The notes: generated from the sequence alone by a model not told the origin. DNA of 55,124 bases from Candidatus Krumholzibacteriota bacterium (GCA_024276305.1 JAJRXK010000033.1:1-55124); one strand, 5' to 3'; counted from the stretch's first letter, positions 1 to 10,087 are shown. Numbers and translations: made by a program.

Positions 1-580
1 CGATGCTGGCGTTGACATTGACGAGGATGTTCCGATCCACGAACTGACGGGCCGCACCCATCCCGCCGTCGAGATAGAGAGCGCCGATCACCGCCTCGGT
101 GACATCCGCCAGGATGGACTCACGTTTCCTTCCGCCGGTGCCGGCTTCCGCACGAGACAACAGGAGATGCTTTCCCAGCCCCAGCCGGTCTCCCACTTTG
201 GCCAAGGTGCTTCCGCATACCAGCAGCGACTTCACTTTGGTGAGATCGCCCTCGTCCTTGTCCGGGAACTGCCGGTAGAGATGCTCGTTGACGAGCATCC
301 CGAGCACCGAGTCTCCCAAGAATTCCAAACGCTCGTTGGCCTCGATGCGTTCCATTCCGGAGACGTGAACATGGCTCCGATGGGTCATGGCCTGCACCAG
401 AAGCATCGGATTCTCGAAGTGACGCCCGACTTTGCCCTCGAGCTCCTGATAGCAGGGCACCACCCGGGTGGGATCCGATCGGTTCCCCCAAAGGCGCTGA
501 GCCAGACGAATGAAGGGGCTCCACCACCGCCGGAGCCGAGGCGCAGTCGAGACGGATCCGTGGACGTTTGCCGTGGCCAT
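1..580 (-). CDS. rnc: Ribonuclease III (3' end cut by window edge)
   Basis: Double-strand-specific endoribonuclease for rRNA and mRNA processing. About 193 residues are visible. The family signature ERLEFLGDSVLG lies at about residues 83-94, and the second active-site stretch (DVTEAVIGALYLDGG) at about 150-165; together they build the acidic Mg-binding site. The C-terminal dsRNA-binding domain would lie beyond base 1. The ATG at 580 is chosen because GGGGAGG sits just upstream and the signature then falls at a normal depth, after a somewhat long, Arg/Trp-rich N-terminus. It is the last visible gene of the fatty-acid cluster, 75 bases after fabF; acpP-fabF-rnc linkage is common in bacteria. 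Confidence 0.93.
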   Translation of the reverse strand, partial: MATANVHGSVSTAPRLRRWWSPFIRLAQRLWGNRSDPTRVVPCYQELEGKVGRHFENPMLLVQAMTHRSHVHVSGMERIEANERLEFLGDSVLGMLVNEHLYRQFPDKDEGDLTKVKSLLVCGSTLAKVGDRLGLGKHLLLSRAEAGTGGRKRESILADVTEAVIGALYLDGGMGAARQFVDRNILVNVNASI

Positions 581-655
581 GCACCTCCCCAAATGCCCTC
601 GACTGCGCCACCAGTCCGACGGCAGGGGGGACGAGTTGTGGCGCCCGGGGCCGGA

Positions 656-1894
656 CTACTCGCAGGCGCGCAGGATGAGAGAGACGTTGTGGCCGCCGAA
701 ACCGAAGCTGTTGCTCAACACGGCCCCCACTGGTCCCTCGACCGCCCCGTCCGTGACGTGATCGAGGTCACAATCGGGATCCGGATCGCTTCGATTGATG
801 GTCGGAGGAATGACTCCTCGAGAAATCGCGAGGACGGAGAAAACCGTCTCGATCCCCGCTGCGGCGCCCAACAGATGGCCGGTCATCGACTTCGTCGATC
901 CCATTCGCAGATCATAGGCGTGGTCGCCGAAGACCGACTTCACCGCCAGCACCTCTCCGCGATCGTTCAAGGGCGTCGATGTCCCGTGGGCATTGATGTA
1001 GTCGATCTTCTCGGGGGCCATTTCCGCCATTTCGAGCGCGGCCCGCATGGCTCGAACCGCGCCTTCGCCTTCCGGATGAGGCGCGGTCATGTGATGCGCG
1101 TCTCCGGTGAGACCAAAACCTGCCACCTCCGCCAGAATCTCGGCACCCCGGGCCTTCGCGCCCTCGTAGCTCTCGAGCACCATGATTCCGCAGCCTTCGC
1201 CGATCACGAAGCCATCGCGACCGGCGTCGAAGGGACGACTCGCAAGCTCGGGTTCATCGTTCCGAGTCGACATCGCCTTCATGTTGGCGAAGCCCGAAAC
1301 CGCCATCGGGGTGATGGTCGCTTCGGTCCCCCCACACACCATGGCGTCGGCCTGACCGGTGGCGATGAGCGTGGCCGAATCGGCCACTGCGTGCCCGCCC
1401 GAAGCACAGGCGGAAACGGTGCAATAATTGGGCCCGCGCAATCCGTGGCGAATCGACACCAGACCGGCGGCCATGTCTCCGATCATCATCGGGATGAAGA
1501 AGGGACTTACCCGGCGCGCACCCTTGTGCATGAGAACCGTGTGCTGGTCTTCGTAGACGATCATCCCCCCGATGCCGGAGCCGATCACCGCCCCCACCCG
1601 ATCTCCATCACCCACGTCGAGACCACTCATTCGCATGGCCTCGTCCGAGGCCACGAGCGCAAACTGGGTGAAACGATCCATTCGCTTGGCCTCGCGAGGA
1701 TCGAGTCCCACTTCCGCAGGCTCCCAACCGTCGACCTCGCAGGCGATCCGGCAACGGTGGTCCGAAGCATCGAATTGGGTGATCGGGCCCGCACCTGACT
1801 TTCCGGCCAACAACGCTTCCCACGTGGACTCCACGCCGATCCCCAGCGGGGTCACGCAGCCAACACCAGTGATCACGACTCGGCGACCGAACAC
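656..1894 (-). CDS. fabF: Beta-ketoacyl-ACP synthase II
   Basis: Condensing enzyme that elongates acyl-ACP with malonyl-ACP in cytosolic type II fatty acid synthesis. The 412-residue length is normal for KAS II. The catalytic triad is visible: Cys163 in SACASGGHA, His303 in NAHGTSTPLND and His340 in KSMTGHLLGAAAG. The Gly-rich C-terminal NSFGFGGHN is also present. The start is GTG, preceded by GGTGAGGA at good spacing. It follows acpP by 83 bases and precedes rnc. With no fabH in this cluster, FabF is the only condensing enzyme seen in the window; it should not be assumed to perform initiation. Confidence 0.97.
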   Translation of the reverse strand: MFGRRVVITGVGCVTPLGIGVESTWEALLAGKSGAGPITQFDASDHRCRIACEVDGWEPAEVGLDPREAKRMDRFTQFALVASDEAMRMSGLDVGDGDRVGAVIGSGIGGMIVYEDQHTVLMHKGARRVSPFFIPMMIGDMAAGLVSIRHGLRGPNYCTVSACASGGHAVADSATLIATGQADAMVCGGTEATITPMAVSGFANMKAMSTRNDEPELASRPFDAGRDGFVIGEGCGIMVLESYEGAKARGAEILAEVAGFGLTGDAHHMTAPHPEGEGAVRAMRAALEMAEMAPEKIDYINAHGTSTPLNDRGEVLAVKSVFGDHAYDLRMGSTKSMTGHLLGAAAGIETVFSVLAISRGVIPPTINRSDPDPDCDLDHVTDGAVEGPVGAVLSNSFGFGGHNVSLILRACE

Positions 1895-1977
1895 AGCTAG
1901 TCCTCACCCATAGGGGAACGAGCCCGGCGAGTCCCCATGACACCCGGGCGCTCGAAAGGTCGATTACCTCTTCCGGG

Positions 1978-2217
1978 TCAGCCTTCCAAGCGTCCCTTGA
2001 GGTAGTCGATGGCCTCTCCCACCGTACGCATCTTCTCAGCGTCCTCGTCGGGGATATCGACTTCGAATTTGTCTTCGAAGTCCATTACGAGCTCCACCTG
2101 ATCCAGGGAGTCCGCTCCGAGGTCATCGATGAAGGAGGCCTCCATCGTGATCTGATCGGAGTTCACTCCCAGTTTGTCTTCGATGATCTTCTTCACGTCC
2201 TCGACGATGTCCGACAC
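1978..2217 (-). CDS. acpP: Acyl carrier protein
   Basis: 79-residue acidic carrier protein that holds growing acyl chains on a 4'-phosphopantetheine arm. The attachment serine is Ser37 in [11 protein letters not shown]. Start choice: an ATG at 2232 lies in frame, but it overlaps the GGAGGT that forms an ideal Shine-Dalgarno seven bases before a GTG at 2217. Starting there gives [12 protein letters not shown], the usual ACP N-terminus. It sits between fabG and fabF as in the classic fab cluster, with 67 bases after fabG. Confidence 0.96.
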   Translation of the reverse strand: MSDIVEDVKKIIEDKLGVNSDQITMEASFIDDLGADSLDQVELVMDFEDKFEVDIPDEDAEKMRTVGEAIDYLKGRLEG

Positions 2218-2284
2218 GTCGGCTACCTCCATGGAATGGTATACGGCCCGACCCCGGCTCACCCGGGTCCGTCCGTTTCGGGGA

Positions 2285-3034
2285 TCATCCCCGCATGACC
2301 ATGCCACCGTCACAGTTGAGCACTTGACCGGTGACATAGGAAGCGGCGTCGGAGAGGAGGAATGCCACGCATGCGGCCACATCCTCCGGTGTTCCCAGAC
2401 GCTGCAGGGGGATCTGCCCTTTCATCTGCGTCACCGCAGACTCCGGAAGATCCGCCGTCATCTCCGTCTCGATGAACCCCGGCGCAACCGCATTCACGGT
2501 CACGCCTCGGCTCGCGAGTTCACGCGCGGTGGCTTTGGTCAGGCCGATCACGCCTGCCTTGCTCGCGCAGTAGTTCGCCTGCCCCGCGTTGCCCATCTGT
2601 CCCACCACCGAAGCGATGTTGACGATGCGTCCGCTTCGCTGCCGCATCATCCGCGGGGCCACTTCGCGGATACAATAATAGGTTCCGTCCAGATTCACCC
2701 GCAGGACCTTCTCCCACTGCTCGGGTTTCATCCGTACGAGAAGCGCATCCTGGGTGATCCCGGCATTGTTGACCAGAGCATCGATCTGCCCGTGGGCTTC
2801 CACCGCCGCCGCCACCGCCGCGGTGACTTGGTCGGCATCTCCCACATCGCAGGCGTGGCAGGTGACCGATGGGGCCCCCTTCAGCGTCGAGGCCACCTCT
2901 GCGAGCACTTCGGACCGGCGTGCGACGAGGGCCAAGGACCAACCCTCCGCGGCCAACCGCGAGGCGATGGCCCGGCCGATTCCCTGGCTCGCGCCCGTCA
3001 CGAACGCACAGCGACTGTCTTTGGACCCGGTCAC
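2285..3034 (-). CDS. fabG: 3-oxoacyl-ACP reductase
   Basis: NADPH-dependent short-chain dehydrogenase that reduces beta-ketoacyl-ACP in the elongation cycle. From the GTG at 3034 (GAGAGG six bases upstream) it has 249 residues, standard for FabG. The cofactor motif TGASQGIG is at 13-20, NNAG at 89-92, and the catalytic tetrad Asn114, Ser142, Tyr155 and Lys159 is complete. The C-terminal [10 protein letters not shown] is typical of FabG and separates it from unrelated SDRs. An open frame reaches further upstream to 3088, but that extension is not conserved-looking. Neighbours fabD and acpP confirm the role. Confidence 0.96.
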   Translation of the reverse strand: MTGSKDSRCAFVTGASQGIGRAIASRLAAEGWSLALVARRSEVLAEVASTLKGAPSVTCHACDVGDADQVTAAVAAAVEAHGQIDALVNNAGITQDALLVRMKPEQWEKVLRVNLDGTYYCIREVAPRMMRQRSGRIVNIASVVGQMGNAGQANYCASKAGVIGLTKATARELASRGVTVNAVAPGFIETEMTADLPESAVTQMKGQIPLQRLGTPEDVAACVAFLLSDAASYVTGQVLNCDGGMVMRG

Positions 3035-3133
3035 GGACGACCTCTCTCGAAATGAGGACCCGACCCCCGATGGGCAGCCTGGGTGCACACGGAATCCTTC
3101 TGCCGCTCCGTCCGGATCCGGCAGGCGGGATGT

Positions 3134-4087
3134 TTACCCTGCCTCCTCGGCGGTGGCAAGCAATTTCTCGACTCCTTCGCCCCCCCCCGTGGCCACGAAT
3201 CGGGCTTCCCGGAAGGCCCTCGCGCCCAGAGTGGTCAGGACATTCCCCGGGCCCACCTCCACGAAGGTCTCGACCCCCTCCGCCACCATCCTCGCGATGG
3301 ACTCGTGCCACCGCACCGGCGAAACGAGCTGCTCCACGAATCCCCTCCGCAAGGCATCTCCATCGGTCACCGGGGCCGCGGTGACATTGGTGACCACCGG
3401 GCACCGAGGCTGGACGAAGGAGAGCGAAGCCAAGAATTCGGTGAGATCGCCCTGCACGCAACCCATGAGCGGCGAATGGAAGGCCCCACTGACCTTGAGC
3501 GGGATCACTCGTCGAGCTCCCGCTTCCTTCAGGGGCTGGGAGATCGCCTCCACCGCGGCGACGTCCCCGGAGACGACCGACTGGGTCTCGCTGTTCAAAT
3601 TGGCCAGAACCACCACCCCTTCGCCCTGGCGGGAATGATCCCGGCACACTCTCTCGATGGTGGCGGGGTCCAACCCCATGACCGCTGCCATGGTCCCCGC
3701 GGTCCGCCTGCCGGCGTCGAACATGAGCTCTCCCCGCCGACGCACCGCACGCAGCGCCTCCGCAGGACCAAGCGCGCCAGCCACCGCTGCGGCGCTGAAT
3801 TCTCCCAGAGAATGGCCCGCCACCCAGTCGGGCGGAACGAATCCCGCGGACTGGAGTACCGAGTTCACCGCCAGAGAGTGCGCCAGAATCGCAGGCTGGG
3901 CGTTGCGAGTCTCGGTGAGTTCCTCCATCGGGCCTTCGAAGCAGAGCTTCGAGAGGGAGAAGCCCAGGGTCTCGTCCGCGGCGTCGAAGACCTCGCGAGC
4001 CTCGGGAAAACGGTCGTAGAGGTCCCGGCCCATCCCCACGCTCTGACTGGCCTGACCTGGAAAGAGAAAAGCGATGCTGCCCGTCAC
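3134..4087 (-). CDS. fabD: Malonyl-CoA:ACP transacylase
   Basis: Moves malonyl from CoA to ACP, supplying the extender for fatty acid synthesis. 317 residues. The N-terminal FPGQASQ and nucleophile motif GHSLGE (Ser93) are present, and His204 in GAFHSP completes the dyad. The GTG start overlaps the plsX stop by four bases (GTGA), implying translational coupling. In most genomes fabH lies between plsX and fabD; here it does not. A run of nine G on the coding strand (3180-3188) lies close to the 3' end and would be a slippage-prone site altering only the last dozen or so residues. Confidence 0.96.
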   Translation of the reverse strand: MTGSIAFLFPGQASQSVGMGRDLYDRFPEAREVFDAADETLGFSLSKLCFEGPMEELTETRNAQPAILAHSLAVNSVLQSAGFVPPDWVAGHSLGEFSAAAVAGALGPAEALRAVRRRGELMFDAGRRTAGTMAAVMGLDPATIERVCRDHSRQGEGVVVLANLNSETQSVVSGDVAAVEAISQPLKEAGARRVIPLKVSGAFHSPLMGCVQGDLTEFLASLSFVQPRCPVVTNVTAAPVTDGDALRRGFVEQLVSPVRWHESIARMVAEGVETFVEVGPGNVLTTLGARAFREARFVATGGGEGVEKLLATAEEAG

Positions 4088-5124
4088 GCGACTTGCTCCT
4101 TTTCGATGGCATCTCGAATGCGTTGGGGAACCTGATCCCGAGTCCCACGCTCGGCCACCGCGATGGCGTTGGTGATCGCGATCTCGGAACTTCCTCCATG
4201 GGCGATGATGATCAGCCCCCTACAGCCCAGCAAGGGCGCGCCCCCGTATTCGGCGTAGTTGAAGCGGCGGGAGAAGTCTCGGATCGAAGGCTTCAAGAGC
4301 AAGCCCCCCAGCATCGCCCGCAAGTCACTTCCCACTTCCTCTCGGAAACTGCGGAGAAGAAAACCCCCGAAGGACTCCAGGAGCTTCAGCACCACATTCC
4401 CCACGAAGCCATCGGCGACGATGACGTCGGCCTTGCCCGCGAAGACATCCCGTCCCTCGAGATTTCCCACGAAGTTCGGCTCGTGACGCAGGAGGAGCTG
4501 ATAGGCCTGCTGAGAGAGTTCGTTCCCCTTCTTGGGCTCTTCGCCGATGTTCAAGAGCCCGACCGTCGCTCCCTTTCGACCCATCACCGTTTCGGCGTAG
4601 ATTCGCCCCATGGTCCCGAATTGCAACAGGTGCACGGGCTTGCAATCGGCATTGGCACCCACGTCGACGATCAGACTCACGCCCCGGTCGGTGGGAAGAA
4701 CGGCCGCGATGCCCGGACGAGCGACCCCCCGCAAGCGCCCAACGATCAGGGTACCGGCCGCAGTGACCGCGCCGGTGGATCCGGCCGATACGAAGGCGTC
4801 GACCTCTCCCTCGCGCATCATCTCCGCACCCACGACGATGGGAGAGTGCTTCTTCCGTCGAATCGCAGAGGCGGGCGCCTCTCCCATGTCGATGTGTTCG
4901 GGAGCATGGACGATCTCGATGCCCGATCGAAGAGTGGCCGCGGCCCGAGACCGCGCGAGTTCGTCTTTCAGGGTGGTTTCGTCCCCCAACAGAAAAACGC
5001 GCGCCCGGTCTCCCAGGCGGCGCATGGCTTGGACTGCGGCCGGGACTACGACGGCGGGACCATGGTCGCCCCCCATCGCATCCACCGCGATTCGAGCCGG
5101 TCCCGACCAAGCGTCCTTGCTCAC
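4084..5124 (-). CDS. plsX: Phosphate acyltransferase PlsX
   Basis: Converts acyl-ACP to acyl-phosphate, the first committed step of phospholipid synthesis in the PlsX/PlsY route; peripheral membrane protein. 346 residues, normal for the family. The N-terminal DAMGGDHGP (about 15-23) and the motifs SAGSTGA and DGFVGNV are the usual PlsX signatures. It starts with GTG and follows rpmF by nine bases, the universal rpmF-plsX pairing. Its stop overlaps the fabD start. Confidence 0.96.
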   Translation of the reverse strand: MSKDAWSGPARIAVDAMGGDHGPAVVVPAAVQAMRRLGDRARVFLLGDETTLKDELARSRAAATLRSGIEIVHAPEHIDMGEAPASAIRRKKHSPIVVGAEMMREGEVDAFVSAGSTGAVTAAGTLIVGRLRGVARPGIAAVLPTDRGVSLIVDVGANADCKPVHLLQFGTMGRIYAETVMGRKGATVGLLNIGEEPKKGNELSQQAYQLLLRHEPNFVGNLEGRDVFAGKADVIVADGFVGNVVLKLLESFGGFLLRSFREEVGSDLRAMLGGLLLKPSIRDFSRRFNYAEYGGAPLLGCRGLIIIAHGGSSEIAITNAIAVAERGTRDQVPQRIRDAIEKEQVA

Positions 5125-5133
5125 TGCCGGGTT

Positions 5134-5313
5134 CTAGTCCTGAACCTCGGTGATCTGCGTCTCACCGTAGTGGCCGCAGGAATCGCACACTCGATGGGAA
5201 CGACGTGGCTCGCCACACTTCGGGCAGCGATCGAGGTTGGGCTGATCGAGCTTCCAGTGGGTGCGCCGCGACCGCTTGCGCGCCTTGGAAGTTCTCCGCT
5301 TGGGAACGGCCAT
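5134..5313 (-). CDS. rpmF: 50S ribosomal protein L32
   Basis: 59-residue basic large-subunit protein beginning [17 protein letters not shown], the standard L32 opening. Two CxxC pairs (CPKC at about 30-33 and CDSC at about 43-46) form a zinc-ribbon-type C+ variant. The ATG at 5313 has GGAGG nine bases upstream. It lies between the YceD-family gene and plsX, the textbook order. Confidence 0.96.
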   Translation of the reverse strand: MAVPKRRTSKARKRSRRTHWKLDQPNLDRCPKCGEPRRSHRVCDSCGHYGETQITEVQD

Positions 5314-5331
5314 GACTGTTGTCCTCCGATG

Positions 5332-5847
5332 TCACTCGGCCTCGGTGGGGCCTTCGGATTCGCGAAGTTGGCGGAGTGCCTCCCACCGCGGATCGATTTC
5401 GTCTTCCTCATCCTCCGCCTCTACGGCGGGGATTTCTTCGTAACGCGGGCTCACCACATGCTGGGGCTCATCGAGGATGATCGCCTCGAGGAGAGCCTCG
5501 TCGAGGGCCACGATTCCACCGGACTGGTGGATCACCCAACTGTCGTCGTCCGCCATCTCCTCGCCGCCCCTCATGGAACCGCGCAGGATCATCACCTCGA
5601 CCTGCGCCGGATAAGCCATCTGAAAGGCCTCTCCGCTGCGATCGCAGATCATCTCTCGTTCCACGGTGAACGAACCGTGGACGAGAATCTTGTGGTCCAT
5701 CGCATCGACCCACAGGGCACCGCGCACCCGTGCGCGAAGACCCGGGACCACATGGCCCTGGACCACCTGCTCCTCGCGCTCGAGCTCATGGTCGAGTTCG
5801 AGTTCGGTGCGACCAGGCGCCAGCCGATCGAGAAAGAGTTCGACCAC
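5332..5847 (-). CDS. YceD/DUF177 family protein
   Basis: 171-residue acidic protein of the DUF177 (YceD) family, almost always encoded directly before rpmF. In plants and some bacteria the family is linked to 23S rRNA accumulation; the precise role here is not known. Visible support: position 18 bases before rpmF, the central segment GSFTVEREMICDRSGEAF that in relatives carries the CDRCLE-like motif (here only one Cys remains), and the acidic tail ending DPRWEALRQL. The GTG at 5847 is chosen because GGAGGGA lies at ideal spacing; an in-frame extension to 5922 would overlap the promoter described upstream. Confidence 0.85.
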   Translation of the reverse strand: MVELFLDRLAPGRTELELDHELEREEQVVQGHVVPGLRARVRGALWVDAMDHKILVHGSFTVEREMICDRSGEAFQMAYPAQVEVMILRGSMRGGEEMADDDSWVIHQSGGIVALDEALLEAIILDEPQHVVSPRYEEIPAVEAEDEEDEIDPRWEALRQLRESEGPTEAE

Positions 5848-5894
5848 TCGTTCCCTCCCCCGTGGTCCGGTAGGCTTCCCGGCACAGCCGATTG

Positions 5895-5922
5895 AATCTA
5901 GCAGCTTTGGCCGCTCTGTCAA
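5895..5922 (-). promoter_or_regulatory. Sigma-70 promoter for yceD-rpmF-plsX-fab
   Basis: On the minus strand a perfect -35 (TTGACA, 5922-5917) and a -10-like TAGATT (5900-5895) are separated by 16 bases, in the 93-base gap between ndk and yceD. This would let the lipid/ribosomal unit be transcribed apart from the upstream rfaE-suc-ndk genes. Confidence 0.55.
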
Positions 5923-5940
5923 CGCCCTCGCGGGCGGGCC

Positions 5941-6339
5941 TCAACCGAAGATGATCGCCAGCTCCCGCTGGGCATTCTCCGGCGAATCCGAAGCGTGGAC
6001 CGCATTTTCCTGCAGGCTCGTCCCGAATCGGGAGCGAATCGTACCGCAGGTGGCTTCCTCGGGATTGGTGGCTCCGACGAGTTCCCGCATCCTCTTCACC
6101 GCATCCTCCCGGCGCACGTGGACCCCACACACCGGACCGCTCGTCATGTACTTCACCAGGTCCGCAAAGAAGGGCCGATCCTTGTGGACGTCGTAGAATT
6201 CCTCGGCGGTCTCACGACTCATCTCGAAGGAGCGAATTCGAACCACTTCGAAACCGTTGTCCACGACCTGCGACAGAATGGCGGCCAGGTGCCCCGCACC
6301 GAAGGCCTCGGGTTTGACCATGAAATAGGTGTCCTGCAC
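5941..6339 (-). CDS. ndk: Nucleoside diphosphate kinase
   Basis: Equilibrates NTP/NDP pools by a phosphohistidine ping-pong. 132 residues from the GTG at 6339, which has GGAGGT at good spacing; the catalytic His115 is in ENAVHASDS. The sequence diverges from the commonest Ndk: KPEAFGAG replaces the usual KPDAV-type motif and TIRSRFG replaces TIRGDF. The fold-defining positions remain. It follows sucD by 66 bases; Ndk next to succinyl-CoA synthetase is a sensible pairing because the synthetase makes ATP or GTP. Confidence 0.93.
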   Translation of the reverse strand: MQDTYFMVKPEAFGAGHLAAILSQVVDNGFEVVRIRSFEMSRETAEEFYDVHKDRPFFADLVKYMTSGPVCGVHVRREDAVKRMRELVGATNPEEATCGTIRSRFGTSLQENAVHASDSPENAQRELAIIFG

Positions 6340-6405
6340 TGCTACCTCCACCGCCCGGCCTCGGAGACCGGGCGGCAACTGGGAAATCTCGGGATCTTCC
6401 GAAGC

Positions 6406-7298
6406 TCAGGCCGAGCACAATGCCTCTCGGGCGGGATCGTATTTCTCCGCCAGGAGAGGTACGAGATCGCTCGGTTTCACGGCAACCGCAACCCCAGCCT
6501 CGCGGAAGGCCTCTTCCTTGGACTCGACGGTACCCTTGCCCCCGCTCACGATCGCGCCCGCGTGACCCATCCGCTTCCCGGGGGGCGCAGTGCGCCCGGC
6601 GATGAAGCTCACCACGGGAATGCTCATCTGATCCCGAATGTAGGCCGCGGCATGCTCTTCGGCGTCCCCGCCGATCTCGCCGATGAGAAGGACCGCTTCG
6701 GTGGCGGGATCGGCCTCGAAAGCCTCGAGGCAGTCGATGAAATTCGTTCCGATGATCGGATCGCCACCGATGCCGATGCAGGTGCTCTGGCCCAGACCGT
6801 TGCGGGTGAGCTGATCCACCACTTCGTAGGTCAGGGTGCCACTGCGACTCACGACTCCCACATGGCCCTCGCGACAGATCTGCCCCGGCAGGATTCCCAC
6901 CTTCGCTTGGCCGGGGCTGATGAGACCGGGGCAATTGGGTCCGATGAGTCGAGCCCCCCGTTCCTTGACGTAGCGGAACACGACCATCATGTCGTTGACC
7001 GGCACCCCTTCGGTGATGCACACCACCAGATCGATTCCCGCATCCACCGCCTCGAAGATCGCGTCGGTGGCGAAAGCCGGAGGGACGAAAATGCAGCTCG
7101 TGTTCGCGCCGGTCTCCTGCACCGCCTCGGCCACGGTATTGAAGACCGGGACGCCACCGGCTTCTTGCCCCCCCTTCCCCGGAGTGACTCCGGCCACGAG
7201 GTGGGTGCCATAGTCCTTCATGGATGCGGCGTGAAATGCACCGTCCCTTCCGGTGATTCCCTGCACCACGAGCTTGGTGTTGTTGTCGACAAAGATAC

Positions 7299-7302
<4 letters not shown>
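6406..7302 (-). CDS. sucD: Succinyl-CoA synthetase alpha subunit
   Basis: CoA-binding, phosphohistidine-bearing subunit of the TCA-cycle enzyme making succinate and NTP from succinyl-CoA. 298 residues from a GTG that overlaps the sucC stop by four bases; GGGAGGTG precedes it. Seen: N-terminal [10 protein letters not shown] (CoA-binding Rossmann fold), [18 protein letters not shown], and the active histidine (about His247) in RMGHAGAI. Confidence 0.97.
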
Positions 7303-8434
<1,132 letters not shown>

Positions 8435-8438
<4 letters not shown>

Positions 8439-8962
8439 GGGTCTTCCTTTCCCTCACCCACTGCGGGGTCCAGGTTTCGAATGCGATCGAGGAGAAGCGT
8501 CGTGCTGACGCCCTCCACCATGGGCAGGCGGACCACCCGTCCACCCCACTGCTCGACTTCTTCACTCCCGACGATCTCGGATCGGTCGTATTGGCCGCCC
8601 TTGGCCACGACATCGGGCCGCGCGGTCAGGATGGTGGGCAAGACGCTCGAATCGTTGAAAATAGTGACCGCGTCCACCGCGCGCAAACTCCGCAGGAGTC
8701 CGCTCCTGGCGGCCTCGTTCAGAATCGGTCTGCCCGGGCCCTTGTTCGAGCGCACGCTCTGGTCGCTGTTCATCCCCACCAGAAGCAGGTCCCCAAGGCC
8801 GCGGGCCGCCCGCAGCGACGCGACGTGGCCCTCGTGAACAAGATCGTAGCAACCATTGGTGAAGACGATCGTCTTGCCGGCTCGCCTCTGTTCCTCGCAC
8901 CACTCCCTCAATTCCACTGCCGTAATCAGGGGGGCGAGAAAATCCCGCAGCGGTGAATCCAT
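8435..8962 (-). CDS. rfaE2: D-glycero-beta-D-manno-heptose 1-phosphate adenylyltransferase
   Basis: Nucleotidyltransferase that activates heptose-1-phosphate to ADP-heptose for the LPS inner core. 175 residues. The family motif TNGCYDLVHEGH at 35-46 contains the HxGH-type site; KGGQYD at 121-126 and GVSTTLLLDRI near the end are typical of the RfaE C-terminal domain. In E. coli this activity is fused to the kinase (HldE); here the two are separate genes joined by a TGATG junction. The next gene sucC overlaps its stop. Confidence 0.93.
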
Positions 8963-9924
8963 CACGACGGGACCTTCAACTGGGCGCCCAGACGGTCCGC
9001 ACCAACGACCGCGGTCCCCAACTCCCGGATCACCAGACCGGCTGCGACATTCGCCGCCCGCGCAGCCTGGGCCGGAGACCACCCCGCGGCCAGAAAGAGA
9101 GCGAAGGTCGCAATGACCGTATCTCCGGCACCGGTCACGTCGAAGACCTCGGTGCTCTCGGTGGTGAGATGCATCACCTGCTCGGCGTCGACGAGCGTCA
9201 TGCCCTGGTCTCCCCGGGTGAGGAGCAGCATCTCCAATCCCAGGCGCTCGCGAAGGTCTGCGGCCACCTTCTGGGCCGAAGCATCGTCCTCGACCCGGCA
9301 ATGGGAGGCGTCTCCGGCTTCTTTGGCATTCGGAGTGATGCAGGTGCAATCGTGGTAGAGCTCGAAGCTGCCCTGTTTGGGATCCGCCACCACCACCGCA
9401 CCCTTCTGACGGCAGCTCCTCAACCGGTCCATGAGTCCCCGGTCGACCACTCCCTTGGAATAGTCGGAGACGATGATCACGTCGAAGGGCCCGGCGGCCT
9501 CGAATCGGTCGAGTAGCCGGCTCCGATGATGATCGGCCAGCGGCTGCCGGGTCTCTCGATCGATCCGGGCGATCTGCTGTCCGCCCCCGAGGATTCGCGT
9601 CTTGAGGGTGGTGACCCGGCCGGGAACTTCCACCAGTCCGTCTCCCACTCCTTCGAGCTGGCCCCGCAGGGTCTCTCCCGCCTCACCGGGACCGATGACT
9701 CCGAAGAGCTGGACTTGCGCACCCAAGGAGGCCGCGTTGAGGGCCACATTGGCCGCTCCGCCCAGGCGTTCTTCCTGATCTTGGACCTGGACGACGGGGA
9801 CTGGCGCTTCGGGGGAGATCCGATCCACGCGACCGTGAACGAAGCGATCGAGCATTACGTCTCCGACCACCGCAACCCGAAGGTCTGCGATGCGGGCGAA
9901 GGTGCTGGGGAGGGAAGCATTCAT
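8962..9924 (-). CDS. rfaE1: D-glycero-beta-D-manno-heptose-7-phosphate kinase
   Basis: PfkB/ribokinase-family sugar kinase, 320 residues, that makes heptose-1,7-bisphosphate on the way to ADP-heptose. GGAANVALNAASLGA at about 55-69 and the C-terminal DVTGAGDTV at 262-270 (catalytic Asp268) are the two PfkB signatures; SPEAPVPVV is specific to the RfaE kinase group. It directly precedes the adenylyltransferase. A consensus promoter lies just upstream, so this gene probably opens the operon. The Shine-Dalgarno is weak, and a nearby ATG at 9920 is out of frame. Confidence 0.94.
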   Translation of the reverse strand: MNASLPSTFARIADLRVAVVGDVMLDRFVHGRVDRISPEAPVPVVQVQDQEERLGGAANVALNAASLGAQVQLFGVIGPGEAGETLRGQLEGVGDGLVEVPGRVTTLKTRILGGGQQIARIDRETRQPLADHHRSRLLDRFEAAGPFDVIIVSDYSKGVVDRGLMDRLRSCRQKGAVVVADPKQGSFELYHDCTCITPNAKEAGDASHCRVEDDASAQKVAADLRERLGLEMLLLTRGDQGMTLVDAEQVMHLTTESTEVFDVTGAGDTVIATFALFLAAGWSPAQAARAANVAAGLVIRELGTAVVGADRLGAQLKVPS

Positions 9925-9980
9925 GATTCCGTGAGATCGGTCCGAGGAGGCCTGCTACCGCCCTCCGCGGCGGCGGCGGC

Positions 9981-10009
9981 AGCATAGGGTGCCGATGACG
10001 GGCTGTCAA
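9981..10009 (-). promoter_or_regulatory. Sigma-70 promoter for rfaE1 operon
   Basis: Minus-strand TTGACA (10009-10004), a 17-base spacer and TATGCT (9986-9981): the best sigma-70 match in the window. It lies 57 bases before the rfaE1 start, in the divergent gap shared with the plus-strand DUF3467 gene. Confidence 0.65.
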
Positions 10010-10020
10010 TCCACGGCCGG

Positions 10021-10048
10021 TTGACCCCATCCGTGTCCGTGCTACTTT
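10021..10048 (+). promoter_or_regulatory. Sigma-70 promoter for DUF3467 gene
   Basis: Plus-strand TTGACC (10021-10026), a 16-base spacer and TACTTT (10043-10048), ending 39 bases before the ATG. It lies back to back with the rfaE1 promoter, with only 11 bases between the two -35 elements. Confidence 0.42.
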
Positions 10049-10087
10049 GACCGATACTTCCCTCCTTCTCTTGCTTCGAGGTTCGAC

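Noticed and set aside
605-644. Inverted repeat GCGCCAC/GTGGCGC before rnc as an RNase III self-cleavage site
   Set aside because: The stem is only seven base pairs with a 26-base loop; too weak to claim autoregulation.
2218-2382. N-terminal extension of acyl carrier protein
   Set aside because: A Shine-Dalgarno at 2223-2228 with correct spacing fixes the start at 2217; the extension is not ACP-like.
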